DNA of 64,000 bases from Flavobacterium sp. Root420 (GTDB taxonomy: Bacteria; Bacteroidota; Bacteroidia; Flavobacteriales; Flavobacteriaceae). The stretch lies in NCBI RefSeq assembly GCF_001427905.1, contig NZ_LMEF01000030.1:124001-188000 (forward strand). Reading direction: 5' to 3'. Below the pieces are notes generated by a model that was not told where the DNA came from, ran no database searches, and saw nothing but the letters and a program-made list of their open reading frames with translations. Position numbers and translations under genes: made by a program. Below, piece by piece: positions 32,205-41,226 of the stretch (position 1 is the stretch's first letter; each line of letters begins with the position of its first letter).

Positions 32205-33797
32205 ATGAAAACCTGGTTAGACAAATGGGAGCCTGAAGATGAAATGTTTTGGAATACTGCAGGAAGTAAAATTGCATGGAGAACCTTAACAATAACAACA
32301 CTTACTTTAATACTATCGTTTGCCTCCTGGTTTATGATGAGTGTAATAGCCGTTAAATTGCCAGGCTTAGGATTTAACTTTTCCAAAGATCAGTTATTTT
32401 GGCTGACAGCCATTCCCGGTTTGGCCGCCGGATTCTTAAGAATCATTCACACTTTTATTTTACCCATATTTGGGACCCGACATGTGGTTTCTTTTGCAAC
32501 CGCGATCAAATTAATTCCTGTAATCGGAATTGGTTTTGCAGTAATGAACATCAATACTCCATTTTGGGTATTTGCTGTATTGGCTTTTACAACGGGTTTT
32601 GGAGGCGGAGATTTCTCTTCTTATATGCCGAGCACGAGTTTGTTTTTTCCAAAAAGACTGAAAGGAACTGCGTTAGGTATACAAGCCGGAATTGGAAATT
32701 TCGGAGTTTCGGTTGCACAGTTTGTTACGCCATTAATTATAAGTATTGGAATTTACGGAACAGCTTCAGTATTTACCAGTATTGATCAAAAAGAAACCAT
32801 TAGCGTTTTTCAGAATTCATCCATCGAAAAACAAAAAGAAGTTTTTGGTTCACTTAATGCCGACGTGCAAACTAAAATATTATCAAACGTAAAGAAAACG
32901 GTTATCGATTCAGTTAAGACATCAATTAATTCAGATGATAAAGCTATTCTTTTTAGTTCATTACCGGTAAAAGCGAAAGCAAAGGCAATTTCAAATGCAA
33001 ATCCGAAATTGGCAGAGAGAATATTAAATGATATTAATCCTCAAAACACTGCGGTTAAAAACAAGGAAATATATTTACAATCAGCTGCTTTTTGGTTTGT
33101 TCCTTTCTTATTGTTATTGTCAATTGTGAGTTGGTTCTATTTAAGAAGTATTCCAATGAAAGCTTCAATAAAAGAACAATTGGATATTTTTTCCAATAAA
33201 CATACCTGGTATTGCACGATAACGTATTTAATGACTTTTGGAACTTTTGCAGGTTTATCAGCCGCTTTTCCTCTAATGATTAAATTTTTATACGGAGATT
33301 TTCCAAATGCGCCAGATCCTTTGGTATATGCTTTTTATGGGCCGCTTATAGGTTCAGCAAGTAGAATTGCCTTTGGTTTTGTTGCCGATAAAGTGGGAGG
33401 TGCAATACTGACTACAATTACAGGTTTAGGAATTTTGGCTGGAGCTATTATTTTGGTAACTCAGGGATTGGTAGCACCAACAAGTATGGATCAATTTCCA
33501 CTTTTTGTAGCAGTAATTTTAGCCATGTTCTTCTTTACCGGAATCGGGAATGCGGGAACATTTAGACAATATCCAATTATTTTTGCAGAAAATCAACGTC
33601 AGGCAGCCGGAGTAATAGGTTGGACAGCCGCAATTGCAGCATTTGGTCCATTTATTTTTTCAAAACTTATTGGGAATAATATATCTGCTAATGGTACTGT
33701 AAATCAATTCTTTATTGGCGTTGTTATTTTCACTATATTAGCTACAGGTGTCAATTGGTGGTTTTATAATCGTAAGAACTGTGAAAAACCGAGTTAA
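32205..33797 (+). CDS. NarK/NasA-type nitrate transporter, divergent copy 3
   Basis: 530 aa. Begins with a cytosolic MKTWLDKWEPEDEMFWNTAGSKIAWRT, then 12 membrane segments. Signatures GFGGGDFSSYMPSTSLFFPKRLKGTALGIQAGIGNFG and, later, FTGIGNAGTFRQYPIIFAENQRQAAGVIGWTAAIAAFGPF. The central loop is different from copies 1 and 2: about 90 residues, helical and charged (TISVFQNSSIEKQKEVFGSL...). It belongs to another NarK branch; in some bacteria the two branches act together as nitrate importer and nitrate/nitrite exchanger. 21 bp after copy 2. Confidence 0.9.
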   Translation: MKTWLDKWEPEDEMFWNTAGSKIAWRTLTITTLTLILSFASWFMMSVIAVKLPGLGFNFSKDQLFWLTAIPGLAAGFLRIIHTFILPIFGTRHVVSFATAIKLIPVIGIGFAVMNINTPFWVFAVLAFTTGFGGGDFSSYMPSTSLFFPKRLKGTALGIQAGIGNFGVSVAQFVTPLIISIGIYGTASVFTSIDQKETISVFQNSSIEKQKEVFGSLNADVQTKILSNVKKTVIDSVKTSINSDDKAILFSSLPVKAKAKAISNANPKLAERILNDINPQNTAVKNKEIYLQSAAFWFVPFLLLLSIVSWFYLRSIPMKASIKEQLDIFSNKHTWYCTITYLMTFGTFAGLSAAFPLMIKFLYGDFPNAPDPLVYAFYGPLIGSASRIAFGFVADKVGGAILTTITGLGILAGAIILVTQGLVAPTSMDQFPLFVAVILAMFFFTGIGNAGTFRQYPIIFAENQRQAAGVIGWTAAIAAFGPFIFSKLIGNNISANGTVNQFFIGVVIFTILATGVNWWFYNRKNCEKPS

Positions 33798-33824
33798 GGA
33801 GTAATCATTAAATTTTAATTAAGG

Positions 33825-34874
33825 ATGAAAAATAAAACATTTAATACCAAGGCTTTACTTATAGCCACTGCAGTATCAATACTGACTATTGTTTTTGTTT
33901 TTTATGGGTCCAGAAAACTGCAAAATTTTGATGCCGCGCTAATCACCTATTTATTCGGAACTGTCTTTGCTTTCTTCGGAATTGTTTATCGATATTCAGT
34001 TTGGCTTCAAAGACCACCAACCTGGATGTACTTCAAACGCAGTCTTCAATTTTTATTCACAGGCAAAATACTTTCGCACTTATGGTTTTTAGGAAAAGAA
34101 TCTGTGGAAAATATAGCAGTTCAAAAATTCATTTACCCCAGAAGTAAATACCGCTGGTTTGCCCATTTTTGTATTGCATTAGGCTGTATGTCGGCTTTCG
34201 CCATAACCATTCCGCTGACATTTGGCTGGATTCATTTTACATTGGCTCCAAATTCCATTTCCATTTACGAAGCTCATTTTTTTGGATTTAAAATGATGGA
34301 CTTTAAAATAGGATCTTTTCTTGCATTCTTGATTTTTCACGCTTTAAATTGGTCCTCCTGGCTGGTCATAATTGGATCTGTTTATTATCTCCGAAGACGA
34401 TTAACAAATCCCGGTTTAATAGCAACACAATCTTTTGAAGGCGATTTATTGCCTCTAATTCTTCTAATTGCAATCTCGGTTACAGGATTATGTCTGACGT
34501 ATTCCTATCAATTCATGAAAGGATTTGCGTATGATTTTCTGGCTGTAATTCATGCCGTGACCGTAATCATGTTTTTAATATGGATTCCGTTTGGAAAGTT
34601 CTTTCATATTATTCAGCGTCCAGCCCAGATTGGAGCTCATATTTACAAAAAAGAAGGAATTAAAAAAGGAATGGCAGTTTGTCCACATACCGGAGAAGAA
34701 TTTGCCACCCAACTTCATATTGATGATTTAAAAATCGTTACCAAACAATTAGGTTTTGATTTCACACACGAAGATGGAACTTCACATCTTGACTTAAGCC
34801 CCGAAGGAAAAAGATCCCGTTTGGCACAAGCACACTTAAAAGCAAGATTAGAAAGCGGAAGCTTATTTGGATAA
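33825..34874 (+). CDS. Cytochrome b-like membrane protein of the molybdoenzyme module
   Basis: 349 aa with about seven membrane segments and a soluble C-terminal ~85 residues. Candidate haem histidines in membrane segments: FAHFCIALG, IFHALNWSSWLVIIGS, AVIHAVTVIMFLIWIPFGKFFHIIQRP. This recalls NarI/DsrM-type quinol-side cytochrome b subunits, though similarity is distant. The tail includes AVCPHTGEEF and IDDLKIVTKQLGFDF. 27 bp after narK3 and followed by the molybdoenzyme, ferredoxin and Rieske genes, so it probably links the quinone pool to the enzyme. Function is inferred mainly from context. Confidence 0.6.
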   Translation: MKNKTFNTKALLIATAVSILTIVFVFYGSRKLQNFDAALITYLFGTVFAFFGIVYRYSVWLQRPPTWMYFKRSLQFLFTGKILSHLWFLGKESVENIAVQKFIYPRSKYRWFAHFCIALGCMSAFAITIPLTFGWIHFTLAPNSISIYEAHFFGFKMMDFKIGSFLAFLIFHALNWSSWLVIIGSVYYLRRRLTNPGLIATQSFEGDLLPLILLIAISVTGLCLTYSYQFMKGFAYDFLAVIHAVTVIMFLIWIPFGKFFHIIQRPAQIGAHIYKKEGIKKGMAVCPHTGEEFATQLHIDDLKIVTKQLGFDFTHEDGTSHLDLSPEGKRSRLAQAHLKARLESGSLFG

Positions 34875-34883
34875 ATTAAAAAG

Positions 34884-34986
34884 TTTCAGGTTTATTTTGT
34901 TTCAGGTTTCAGGTTTCCACTTTGTGTAAACTTTAGTTTATAGCCAAGCTATATCAACCTGAAACCTGAAACTTGAAACAAAAAAA
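34884..34986. repeat. CCTGAAAC-type repeat, inverted pair
   Basis: GTTTCAGGTTTCAGGTTTCC on the left and ACCTGAAACCTGAAACTTGA on the right form a large loose inverted repeat in the gap before the molybdoenzyme gene. The same unit recurs near 40180, 41190, 48740-48830 and 53240-53335. Confidence 0.65.
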
Positions 34987-34996
34987 CAAAAAGAAA

Positions 34997-37213
34997 ATGG
35001 CAAAATTACCTGTATCAACTGAAAAAATAATTGAGGCTTTCGGTCCTCATCTAAATTATGCGCCAAAAGATGGTTACGAAGGTAGAGACGAACCTGATGA
35101 GCTTGTAAAAACACATTGTTGTTTCTGCGGAATGCAATGCGGGATTCAATTGTCAGTAAAAGATAATAAAGTAGTAGGTTTTGAACCCTGGATGGAATTT
35201 CCTTTTAATGAAGGGCGTTTGTGTCCAAAAGGAGTGCAGCGTTATCTGCAAAATAATCATCCTGACAGACTTTTGCATCCTATAAAAAGGGTAGAAGGAA
35301 AGGGTTTTGAAAAAACAACATGGGATGAAGCGATGGATAAAACCGTTTCTGAAATCAAAAGAATTCAGGAAAAATATGGTAAACATGCTTTTTCAATGTT
35401 ATCAGGCGTATCGCTTACTAATGAAAAAAGTTATTTGGTTGGAAAATTTGCGCGTGTTGCCTTAAAAACCAGAAATCTGGATTATAACGGAAGGCTTTGT
35501 ATGGTAAGTGCCGGTGCAGGAAATAAAAAAGCGTTTGGTTTAGACAGGGCTTCCAATAATTATTCGGATTTAGAATATGCCGAAGTGATTATCGTGGCTG
35601 GTGCCAATATCAGTGAGACTTTTCCAACTTTAACGCATTGGATCTGGAAAGCCAGAGATCGTGGAGCAAAATTGATTGTGATCGATCCGAGAATGATTCC
35701 GCTAGCCAGAACTGCAGATATTCATTTGGATGTAAAACCCGGAACAGATTCGGCTTTATACGGTGCAATGCTGAAATATCTCGTTGATCACGACATGTTA
35801 GATCATGATTTTATTGATAATTATACATCTGGATTTCAGGAAACAATCGATGCTGTAAAAGACTATACTTTAGAATGGGCAGAAGAAATTACCGGAATTG
35901 ACAAAGATAAAATCAAAGCTGCAGCCGAATTATGGGGCAAAGCCAAAACAAGTTTCCTGCTTCACGCACGTGGCATAGAACATCACTCAAAAGGAGTCGA
36001 TAATGTTTTAGGCTGTATTAATTTAGTTTTGGCAACCGGAAGAATTGGCAGACCTTATTGTGGTTACGGAACAATTACCGGACAAGGAAATGGCCAAGGA
36101 GGAAGAGAGCATGGTCACAAATGCGATCAATTACCGGGAAACAGGGATATTGAAAATCCGGAACACCGAAAATATATTTCTGAAGTTTGGGGAATCGATG
36201 AAAAAGACATGCCCGGAAAAGGACTTACAGCTTATGAAATTATAGAAGCTATTCATAGAGATGAAATCAAAGGATTAATTTCGATTTGTTTTAACCCATT
36301 AGTATCGCTTCCAAACAACAATTATGTAAGATCGGCTCTGGAAAAATTAGAATTCTATGTGTGTATTGATTTCTTTTTGAATGAAACTGCCCGTCATGCG
36401 GATATTGTTCTGGCCGGTTCTTTACAGGAAGAAGAAGAGGGAACAACAACTTCGGCAGAAGGACGTGTTATTAGAATTAGACAAGCTGTTACACCTCCAG
36501 GTGATGCAAGAACAGATACTTCAATATTATTAGAAATTGCCGAACGTTTGGGTGAAAAAGATAAGTTTACTTATGATAACAGTGAGGCCATTTTTAATGA
36601 ATTAAGAGTGGCTTCAAAAGGAGGAACAGCAGATTATTTTGGAATTACCTATAAAAAAGTGGAAGACAATATGGGTGTTTTCTGGCCGTGTCCGTCATTA
36701 GATCATCCGGGAACTCCCAGATTATGGGAAGACAAAAAGTTTAAAACTCCGGACGGAAAAGCACATTTTAATCCCGCTCCCTATAAATTACCGGGTGAAG
36801 TTACAGATGATGAATATCCGATAATATTAACCACAGGACGTGTAGTTTCGCAATATCTAAGTGGAACACAAACACGCAGAATTGGTAAACTGGTCGATCA
36901 ATTTCCGGAACCAATGTTAGAAATTCATCCGGAATTAGCTTCAAAATATAATATAAAACAACGCGAATTAATAAGAGTTGTAACCCGAAGAGGCGAAGGA
37001 ATTTTTCCGGCAAATATTGTTGAAACAATTCGTAAGGATACGGTTTTTATACCCTACCACTGGCCGGGAGCCAAATCAGCAAACCAATTGACGCCGGGAA
37101 CTTTAGATCCTATTTCTAAAATACCTGAATTTAAAGTTTGTGCGTGTTTATTAGATCCGCAAGGAAAAATTGCGCCGTCATCTAAAGAATCGGAAGCTTA
37201 TGCAAGTGTTTAA
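34997..37213 (+). CDS. Molybdopterin oxidoreductase, probable nitrate reductase catalytic subunit
   Basis: 738 aa from the ATG at 34997; an in-frame TTG at 34973 lies inside a repeat. Mo-bisMGD enzyme: [4Fe-4S] motif HCCFCGMQCGIQL...RLCPKG near 45-85, NGRLCMVSAGAG supplying the probable Mo-ligand cysteine, GQGNGQGGREHGHKCDQLPG for cofactor binding, and a C-terminal molydopterin-binding domain (ILTTGRVVSQYLSGTQTRR). No Tat signal, so cytosolic. Nearest in style to NarB/NasA and formate-dehydrogenase-type enzymes. Nitrate is favoured by neighbouring narK genes, but the substrate is not proved. It is followed by ferredoxin and Rieske genes. Confidence 0.85.
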   Translation: MAKLPVSTEKIIEAFGPHLNYAPKDGYEGRDEPDELVKTHCCFCGMQCGIQLSVKDNKVVGFEPWMEFPFNEGRLCPKGVQRYLQNNHPDRLLHPIKRVEGKGFEKTTWDEAMDKTVSEIKRIQEKYGKHAFSMLSGVSLTNEKSYLVGKFARVALKTRNLDYNGRLCMVSAGAGNKKAFGLDRASNNYSDLEYAEVIIVAGANISETFPTLTHWIWKARDRGAKLIVIDPRMIPLARTADIHLDVKPGTDSALYGAMLKYLVDHDMLDHDFIDNYTSGFQETIDAVKDYTLEWAEEITGIDKDKIKAAAELWGKAKTSFLLHARGIEHHSKGVDNVLGCINLVLATGRIGRPYCGYGTITGQGNGQGGREHGHKCDQLPGNRDIENPEHRKYISEVWGIDEKDMPGKGLTAYEIIEAIHRDEIKGLISICFNPLVSLPNNNYVRSALEKLEFYVCIDFFLNETARHADIVLAGSLQEEEEGTTTSAEGRVIRIRQAVTPPGDARTDTSILLEIAERLGEKDKFTYDNSEAIFNELRVASKGGTADYFGITYKKVEDNMGVFWPCPSLDHPGTPRLWEDKKFKTPDGKAHFNPAPYKLPGEVTDDEYPIILTTGRVVSQYLSGTQTRRIGKLVDQFPEPMLEIHPELASKYNIKQRELIRVVTRRGEGIFPANIVETIRKDTVFIPYHWPGAKSANQLTPGTLDPISKIPEFKVCACLLDPQGKIAPSSKESEAYASV

Positions 37214-37230
37214 TCTATAAAAATCACATT

Positions 37231-37800
37231 ATGAACTTAACTAATTTTAATAGAAATGAAGAGTTTTTTGTAGATCTGCAGCGCTGTATTGGCTGTAAAG
37301 CCTGTGAAATGGCTTGTGCCGAATGTGAAACGAATGGTCAGGAATCCTTGATCAGCGTAAATTATGTAGAGCGTTCCTCAACCATTCAGACAACAGTTCA
37401 GGTTTGCATGCATTGTGAGGATCCGGTTTGTGCCAATGTTTGTCCGGCAGATGCTATTTCGCAGGATGAATTTGGAGTGGTGCATACTGCCAGTACGGAA
37501 AGATGTATAGGATGTTCCAATTGTGTGATGGCATGTCCGTTTGGAGTTCCGAAAAAAATGGAAGAATACGATCTGATGATGAAGTGTACCATGTGCTATG
37601 ACAGAACTAGTGTTGGCAAAAAACCGATGTGTGCTACTGTTTGCCCGAGTGGAGCTTTATTTTACGGAACAAGAGAAGAAATCGAAGAAATGCGACCAAA
37701 CAGTACCCCGGTAAATACCTTCATTTTTGGAAAAGAAACGGTCAATACCAAAGTAAATATTATGATGCCAAAAGGCAGTAATGAATTAAGAATATATTAA
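37231..37800 (+). CDS. Four-cluster ferredoxin subunit (NarH/DmsB-like)
   Basis: 189 aa with four cysteine groups: CIGCKACEMAC, CMHCEDPVCANVCPAD, CIGCSNCVMACPFG and CTMCYDRTSVGKKPMCATVCPSG, enough for four [4Fe-4S] clusters. No signal peptide. The pattern is that of electron-transfer subunits of molybdoenzymes. 17 bp after the catalytic gene, so it probably carries electrons from the membrane component to it. Confidence 0.92.
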   Translation: MNLTNFNRNEEFFVDLQRCIGCKACEMACAECETNGQESLISVNYVERSSTIQTTVQVCMHCEDPVCANVCPADAISQDEFGVVHTASTERCIGCSNCVMACPFGVPKKMEEYDLMMKCTMCYDRTSVGKKPMCATVCPSGALFYGTREEIEEMRPNSTPVNTFIFGKETVNTKVNIMMPKGSNELRIY

Positions 37801-37811
37801 AAATTAGATCC

Positions 37812-38324
37812 ATGTCTAAAGAAGATAATTTAAATAAAAACTGGAAAAAAGATTTCCCGATACAAAAGCAGGAATCAACGCAGGTAAGCCGACGCGATTT
37901 TGCAAAATTCCTGACTTTTGTTTCAGGAGGATTAATGATAGGCAGCGGATTTGTAGCTGCCAAAGCTTATTTATTGCCAAAAGAAGGAGTACAAGGCGAA
38001 CATTTTATTTGCAATAAAGATGAAGTTCCCGTTGGCGGAACCAGAGGTTTCGTAATTGAAGGCAGTACTGTCCCTTATATTTTGGTGCATTTAGAAAGTG
38101 GTGATTTCAGGGCTTACGAGCAAAAATGTACCCATTTGTCCTGTTCCGTATTTTACAAACCAGGAACTGGAATTATTCACTGCCCATGCCACGAAGGTTC
38201 TTTTGATGCTATGACCGGTGATGTAATTGCAGGTCCGCCACCAAGAGCTTTGCCTCAATTAGAAGTTTTTTTCAAAGAAAATAAAGTATTTGTTAAAGCT
38301 TATATCGAAGAAAAAGAGAGTTAG
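37812..38324 (+). CDS. Tat-exported Rieske [2Fe-2S] protein
   Basis: 170 aa. Twin-arginine signal SRRDFAKFLTFVSGG near 27-42 followed by a hydrophobic segment, which probably stays as a membrane anchor. Rieske ligands: CTHLSC and CPCHEGSFD, with GPPPRALPQ after them. The redox domain would face the periplasm, while the molybdoenzyme subunit lacks a signal and is cytosolic. Such an arrangement suggests a quinol-oxidising membrane complex together with the cytochrome b-like protein. 11 bp after the ferredoxin gene. Confidence 0.93.
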   Translation: MSKEDNLNKNWKKDFPIQKQESTQVSRRDFAKFLTFVSGGLMIGSGFVAAKAYLLPKEGVQGEHFICNKDEVPVGGTRGFVIEGSTVPYILVHLESGDFRAYEQKCTHLSCSVFYKPGTGIIHCPCHEGSFDAMTGDVIAGPPPRALPQLEVFFKENKVFVKAYIEEKES

Positions 38325-38347
38325 AATAAATTTAAAAATGAATTATC

Positions 38348-38596
38348 ATGAGTACATTTAGACGAAGTCAGAATCGTGCCAATCCTAATAAACTGAACAA
38401 CATTCTTTCAACTCTTATTTTTATACTAATTTTAAATGTGAGTATTCAAATTTGGCTGTTATATGCATCACTCAACAATGCATTAGACAACAATAAAGAA
38501 ATATTACTTCCCGCATTTATAGCATCAGCTATATTATTTTTTATTGGCTTTGCGTGGCTGTATTACCTTCCGAAAGGAAACTTCAAAAAGGAATAA
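38348..38596 (+). CDS. Small two-helix membrane protein, 82 aa
   Basis: Starts MSTFRRSQNRANPNKLNN, then two hydrophobic segments (ILSTLIFILILNVSIQIWLLYASL and LPAFIASAILFFIGFAWLYYLP), ending basic. Last gene of the narK2 operon, 23 bp after the Rieske gene. Probably an accessory or anchor subunit of the membrane complex. No family recognised. Confidence 0.7.
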   Translation: MSTFRRSQNRANPNKLNNILSTLIFILILNVSIQIWLLYASLNNALDNNKEILLPAFIASAILFFIGFAWLYYLPKGNFKKE

Positions 38597-38792
38597 GTCT
38601 GAGAATTTGAAATATCTTTCAGTTAATTCTATTTTATTTAAAAAGTTTGATAAAAATACAATTCAAACTCATTGCTTAATTCCAAATTTAAGCACCATCA
38701 AAATGCTATTTTTTGTTTTTTCTGAACGTATTTGAAGAATTAAGCATAAATTTATAATCTTTAAATATTTTAGATAATTAACGATTTAAACT

Positions 38793-38813
38793 AAGTAAAA
38801 ATACTTATATTTG
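38793..38813 (+). promoter_or_regulatory. moeA promoter with A[AC]GTA-N4-TAC[TG]T site
   Basis: AAGTA-AAAA-TACTT (38793-38806) ends on the first base of the -7 box TATATTTG (38806-38813). The combined stretch is almost identical to the nasA promoter on minus at 52417-52437. Centred near -20, so repression by a Crp/Fnr-type protein is one reading. Confidence 0.65.
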
Positions 38814-38849
38814 TAATAAGTATTTTTTGCTTGTAATAATATAGCAGCC

Positions 38850-40022
38850 ATGATTCAAGTTGAACAAGCCTTATCGATTATTGCGGAAAATAGCACTAAA
38901 ATGCCGACTCAAAAAATACAAGTGCATAAAGCATTAGGATATGTTTTGGCAGAAACGGTTTATTCACCAATTGATATGCCGCCCTTTCGCCAATCGGCTA
39001 TGGATGGTTACGCTTTTATACATGGTGAAAAACATCAGTATGATGTTGTGAGTAGTTCACAAGCAGGAGATCATGCGAATATAAAATTAAAAGAAAACGA
39101 AGCAGTACGCATTTTTACGGGTGCCTTTGTTCCGGATGATGCAGATACGGTAGTAATGCAGGAACATGTTTTGGTAAACAAAGATTCTATTTTGATCGCC
39201 AGCATGCCAAAACAATTTACAAATGTTCGTGCAAAAGGGGAGCAGATAAAAAAGGAAGAGGTTGTTTTTGAAGCTAATACTTTGATTACACCGGCAGCGA
39301 TTGGGTTTTTAGCTTGTCTCGGAATTACTGAAATAACAGTTTATGAAAAACCTAAAGTGGCTATTTTAGTGACTGGAAATGAATTGGTAAAACCGGGTAA
39401 AAAATTACCGAAAGGAAAGATTTATGAAAGTAATTCGGTTATGCTTCAGGCAGCGCTACAAACGATAGGAATAAAAAAAATAAAAAGTTATAAGGTTAAG
39501 GATAATCTTAAAGCGACTAAAAAAGCGTTAAAAGACATTCTTGAAAAAAATGATATCATTTTAATTTCGGGCGGAATTTCAGTAGGGGATTATGATTTCG
39601 TAAAAGAAGCTTTATTGGCCAATGATGTTGAAGAGCTTTTCTATAAAATCAACCAAAAGCCTGGAAAACCAATGTTTTTTGGACGTAAAAATGATAGTTT
39701 AGTTTTTGCTTTACCTGGAAACCCAGCATCTTCACTGACTAATTTTTATGTTTACGTTTATCCGGCGATTAAAAACAGAATGGGTTTTGCAGAAATTCAT
39801 TTGCCAAAATTAATGCGAAAATTAAACAGTGAAATTACGAATTCAACTGGTAAAACATTATTTTTAAAAGCTTTGTATGATGAAACTCATGTCACAGTTT
39901 TAGACAGCCAAAGCTCAGCAATGCTTAATACATTTGCGATTGCCAACAGTTTACTGATTGTACCGAATGATACAGAAAACCTTAAAAAAGGTGCACTTGT
40001 GACTTTATTGCCAATTGATTAG
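38850..40022 (+). CDS. moeA: Molybdopterin molybdenumtransferase MoeA
   Basis: 390 aa. Inserts molybdate into adenylated molybdopterin. Typical blocks: VLAETVYSPIDMPPFRQSAMDGYA, IFTGAFVPDDADTVVMQE, VAILVTGNELVKPG followed by YESNS, ILISGGISVGDYDFV and KPGKPMFFGRK...ALPGNPASS. Own promoter with a Crp/Fnr-type site shared with nasA, which places cofactor synthesis in the same regulon as nitrate reduction. Confidence 0.96.
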   Translation: MIQVEQALSIIAENSTKMPTQKIQVHKALGYVLAETVYSPIDMPPFRQSAMDGYAFIHGEKHQYDVVSSSQAGDHANIKLKENEAVRIFTGAFVPDDADTVVMQEHVLVNKDSILIASMPKQFTNVRAKGEQIKKEEVVFEANTLITPAAIGFLACLGITEITVYEKPKVAILVTGNELVKPGKKLPKGKIYESNSVMLQAALQTIGIKKIKSYKVKDNLKATKKALKDILEKNDIILISGGISVGDYDFVKEALLANDVEELFYKINQKPGKPMFFGRKNDSLVFALPGNPASSLTNFYVYVYPAIKNRMGFAEIHLPKLMRKLNSEITNSTGKTLFLKALYDETHVTVLDSQSSAMLNTFAIANSLLIVPNDTENLKKGALVTLLPID

Positions 40023-40040
40023 TGGATTTAAGAATTAAAG

Positions 40041-40131
40041 AATAAAGAATAAAGAATAAAGAATAAAGAATAAAGAATAAAGAATAAAGAATAAAGAATA
40101 AAGAATAAAGAATAAAGAATAAAGAATAAAG
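40041..40131. repeat. Heptanucleotide microsatellite, 13 copies of AATAAAG
   Basis: Thirteen perfect tandem copies of AATAAAG, preceded by degenerate units from about 40029. It fills the gap between moeA and the TauE/SafE gene, ending 93 bp before the latter start. Copy number of such arrays often varies by slippage, which could alter spacing upstream of the transporter gene. An ORF in the reverse direction here is only the repeat read as protein. Confidence 0.95.
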
Positions 40132-40224
40132 AATTTCAAGCTTAAACAGCAGTGTGTAATTTTAAACATATAGCCTAACTTGGAACCTTTAACTTGAAAC
40201 AAAGAAAACCTGAAACAAAAAAAC

Positions 40225-40971
40225 ATGAATCTCCTTAGTTCCGAAAATATGATCCTTTTCAGCTTCGCATTAATCGTGATTGCATTTTTATATTCCAGTG
40301 TTGGACACGGCGGAGCATCAGGTTATTTGGCATTAATGACGATTTTTGCTTTTCCAATTTCAGTTATGAAACCATCGGCATTATTATTGAATCTATTTGT
40401 TTCGAGTATTTCGTTTTTCTTTTATTATAAAATGAATTATTTCAAGCCTAAATTGTTTTATCCGTTTGCAATAGCTTCGATTCCGGCAGCGTTTATTGGT
40501 GGTTTTATTACTTTGGATAATACAATTTATAAAATTATTTTGGGAGTGGTTTTGGTGTTTGCAGCGTTAAGATTATTCGGAATATTCAATTTTAAGGAAA
40601 AAGAAGCCGTGACAATTAATATTCCGCTTGCCTTGACCATCGGATTTGTTATTGGATTATTGTCTGGTATGTTAGGTATTGGTGGCGGAATTATATTGAG
40701 TCCGATTTTATTGTTTTTGGGATGGGCATCGATTAAAGAATCGGCAGCGATTTCGAGTTTGTTCATTTTTGTGAACTCATTTGCCGGAATTATGGGCTTC
40801 TTTTTAGGAGGAAAAACAGTTCCGACGGAAAGTTTTTATTTGGTTCCGATTGCCGTTGTAGGAGGCGTTTTGGGTGGTTATTATGGCAGCGGTTATTTCT
40901 CCAATAAAACATTAAAAATTGTTTTAGGAACGGTGATTTTAATGGCAAGCATTAAATTGATTTTTCCTTGA
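40225..40971 (+). CDS. TauE/SafE family sulfite/organosulfonate exporter-like protein
   Basis: 248 aa with about eight membrane segments in two similar halves. Marks: YSSVGHGGASGYLALM near the N-terminus and GLLSGMLGIGGGIILSPILLFLGW in the second half. Members are proposed to export sulfite or related C2/C3 compounds, mostly without direct proof. Within a cofactor cluster it might handle an anion such as sulfite, but the role is open. The upstream gap holds the AATAAAG array and a CCTGAAAC-type repeat that reaches close to the ATG. Confidence 0.88.
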   Translation: MNLLSSENMILFSFALIVIAFLYSSVGHGGASGYLALMTIFAFPISVMKPSALLLNLFVSSISFFFYYKMNYFKPKLFYPFAIASIPAAFIGGFITLDNTIYKIILGVVLVFAALRLFGIFNFKEKEAVTINIPLALTIGFVIGLLSGMLGIGGGIILSPILLFLGWASIKESAAISSLFIFVNSFAGIMGFFLGGKTVPTESFYLVPIAVVGGVLGGYYGSGYFSNKTLKIVLGTVILMASIKLIFP

Positions 40972-40989
40972 AATGCTTAGATAATAAAT

Positions 40990-41165
40990 CTCCCAAGGTT
41001 GAAACCTTGGGCTATATTTTAGAAATGAATATAAGAACATAGCCAACGGTTTCAACCGTTGGGAGTATGAAACGATTAACGATACGTCTCCCGAGGTTGA
41101 AACCACGGGCTATATTTGAAAAAACGAATTAATAAACATAGCTAACAGTTTCAATCATTAAGGTC
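40990..41165. repeat. Two REP-like palindromic units in tandem
   Basis: Copy 1 (40990-41066) has a CCCAAGGTTGAAACCTTGGG hairpin, a spacer with CTATATT, and CCAACGGTTTCAACCGTTGG. Copy 2 (41089-41165) is a decayed version (CCGAGGTTGAAACCACGGG...). The layout of two facing hairpins resembles REP doublets mobilised by REP-associated transposases; no such transposase is in the window. Confidence 0.75.
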
Positions 41166-41226
41166 AAATGAAAAACACAATATTGGTAAGAACCTGAAAC
41201 CTGAAACTTGAAACAAAAAATCAATC

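Noticed and set aside
38597..38792. Extra gene after the 82-aa membrane protein
   Set aside because: Frames are short and AT-driven with no start context.
40035..40226. 63-aa minus ORF of repeated FFILYSL units
   Set aside because: It is the AATAAAG microsatellite read in frame; no start context or independent sequence.
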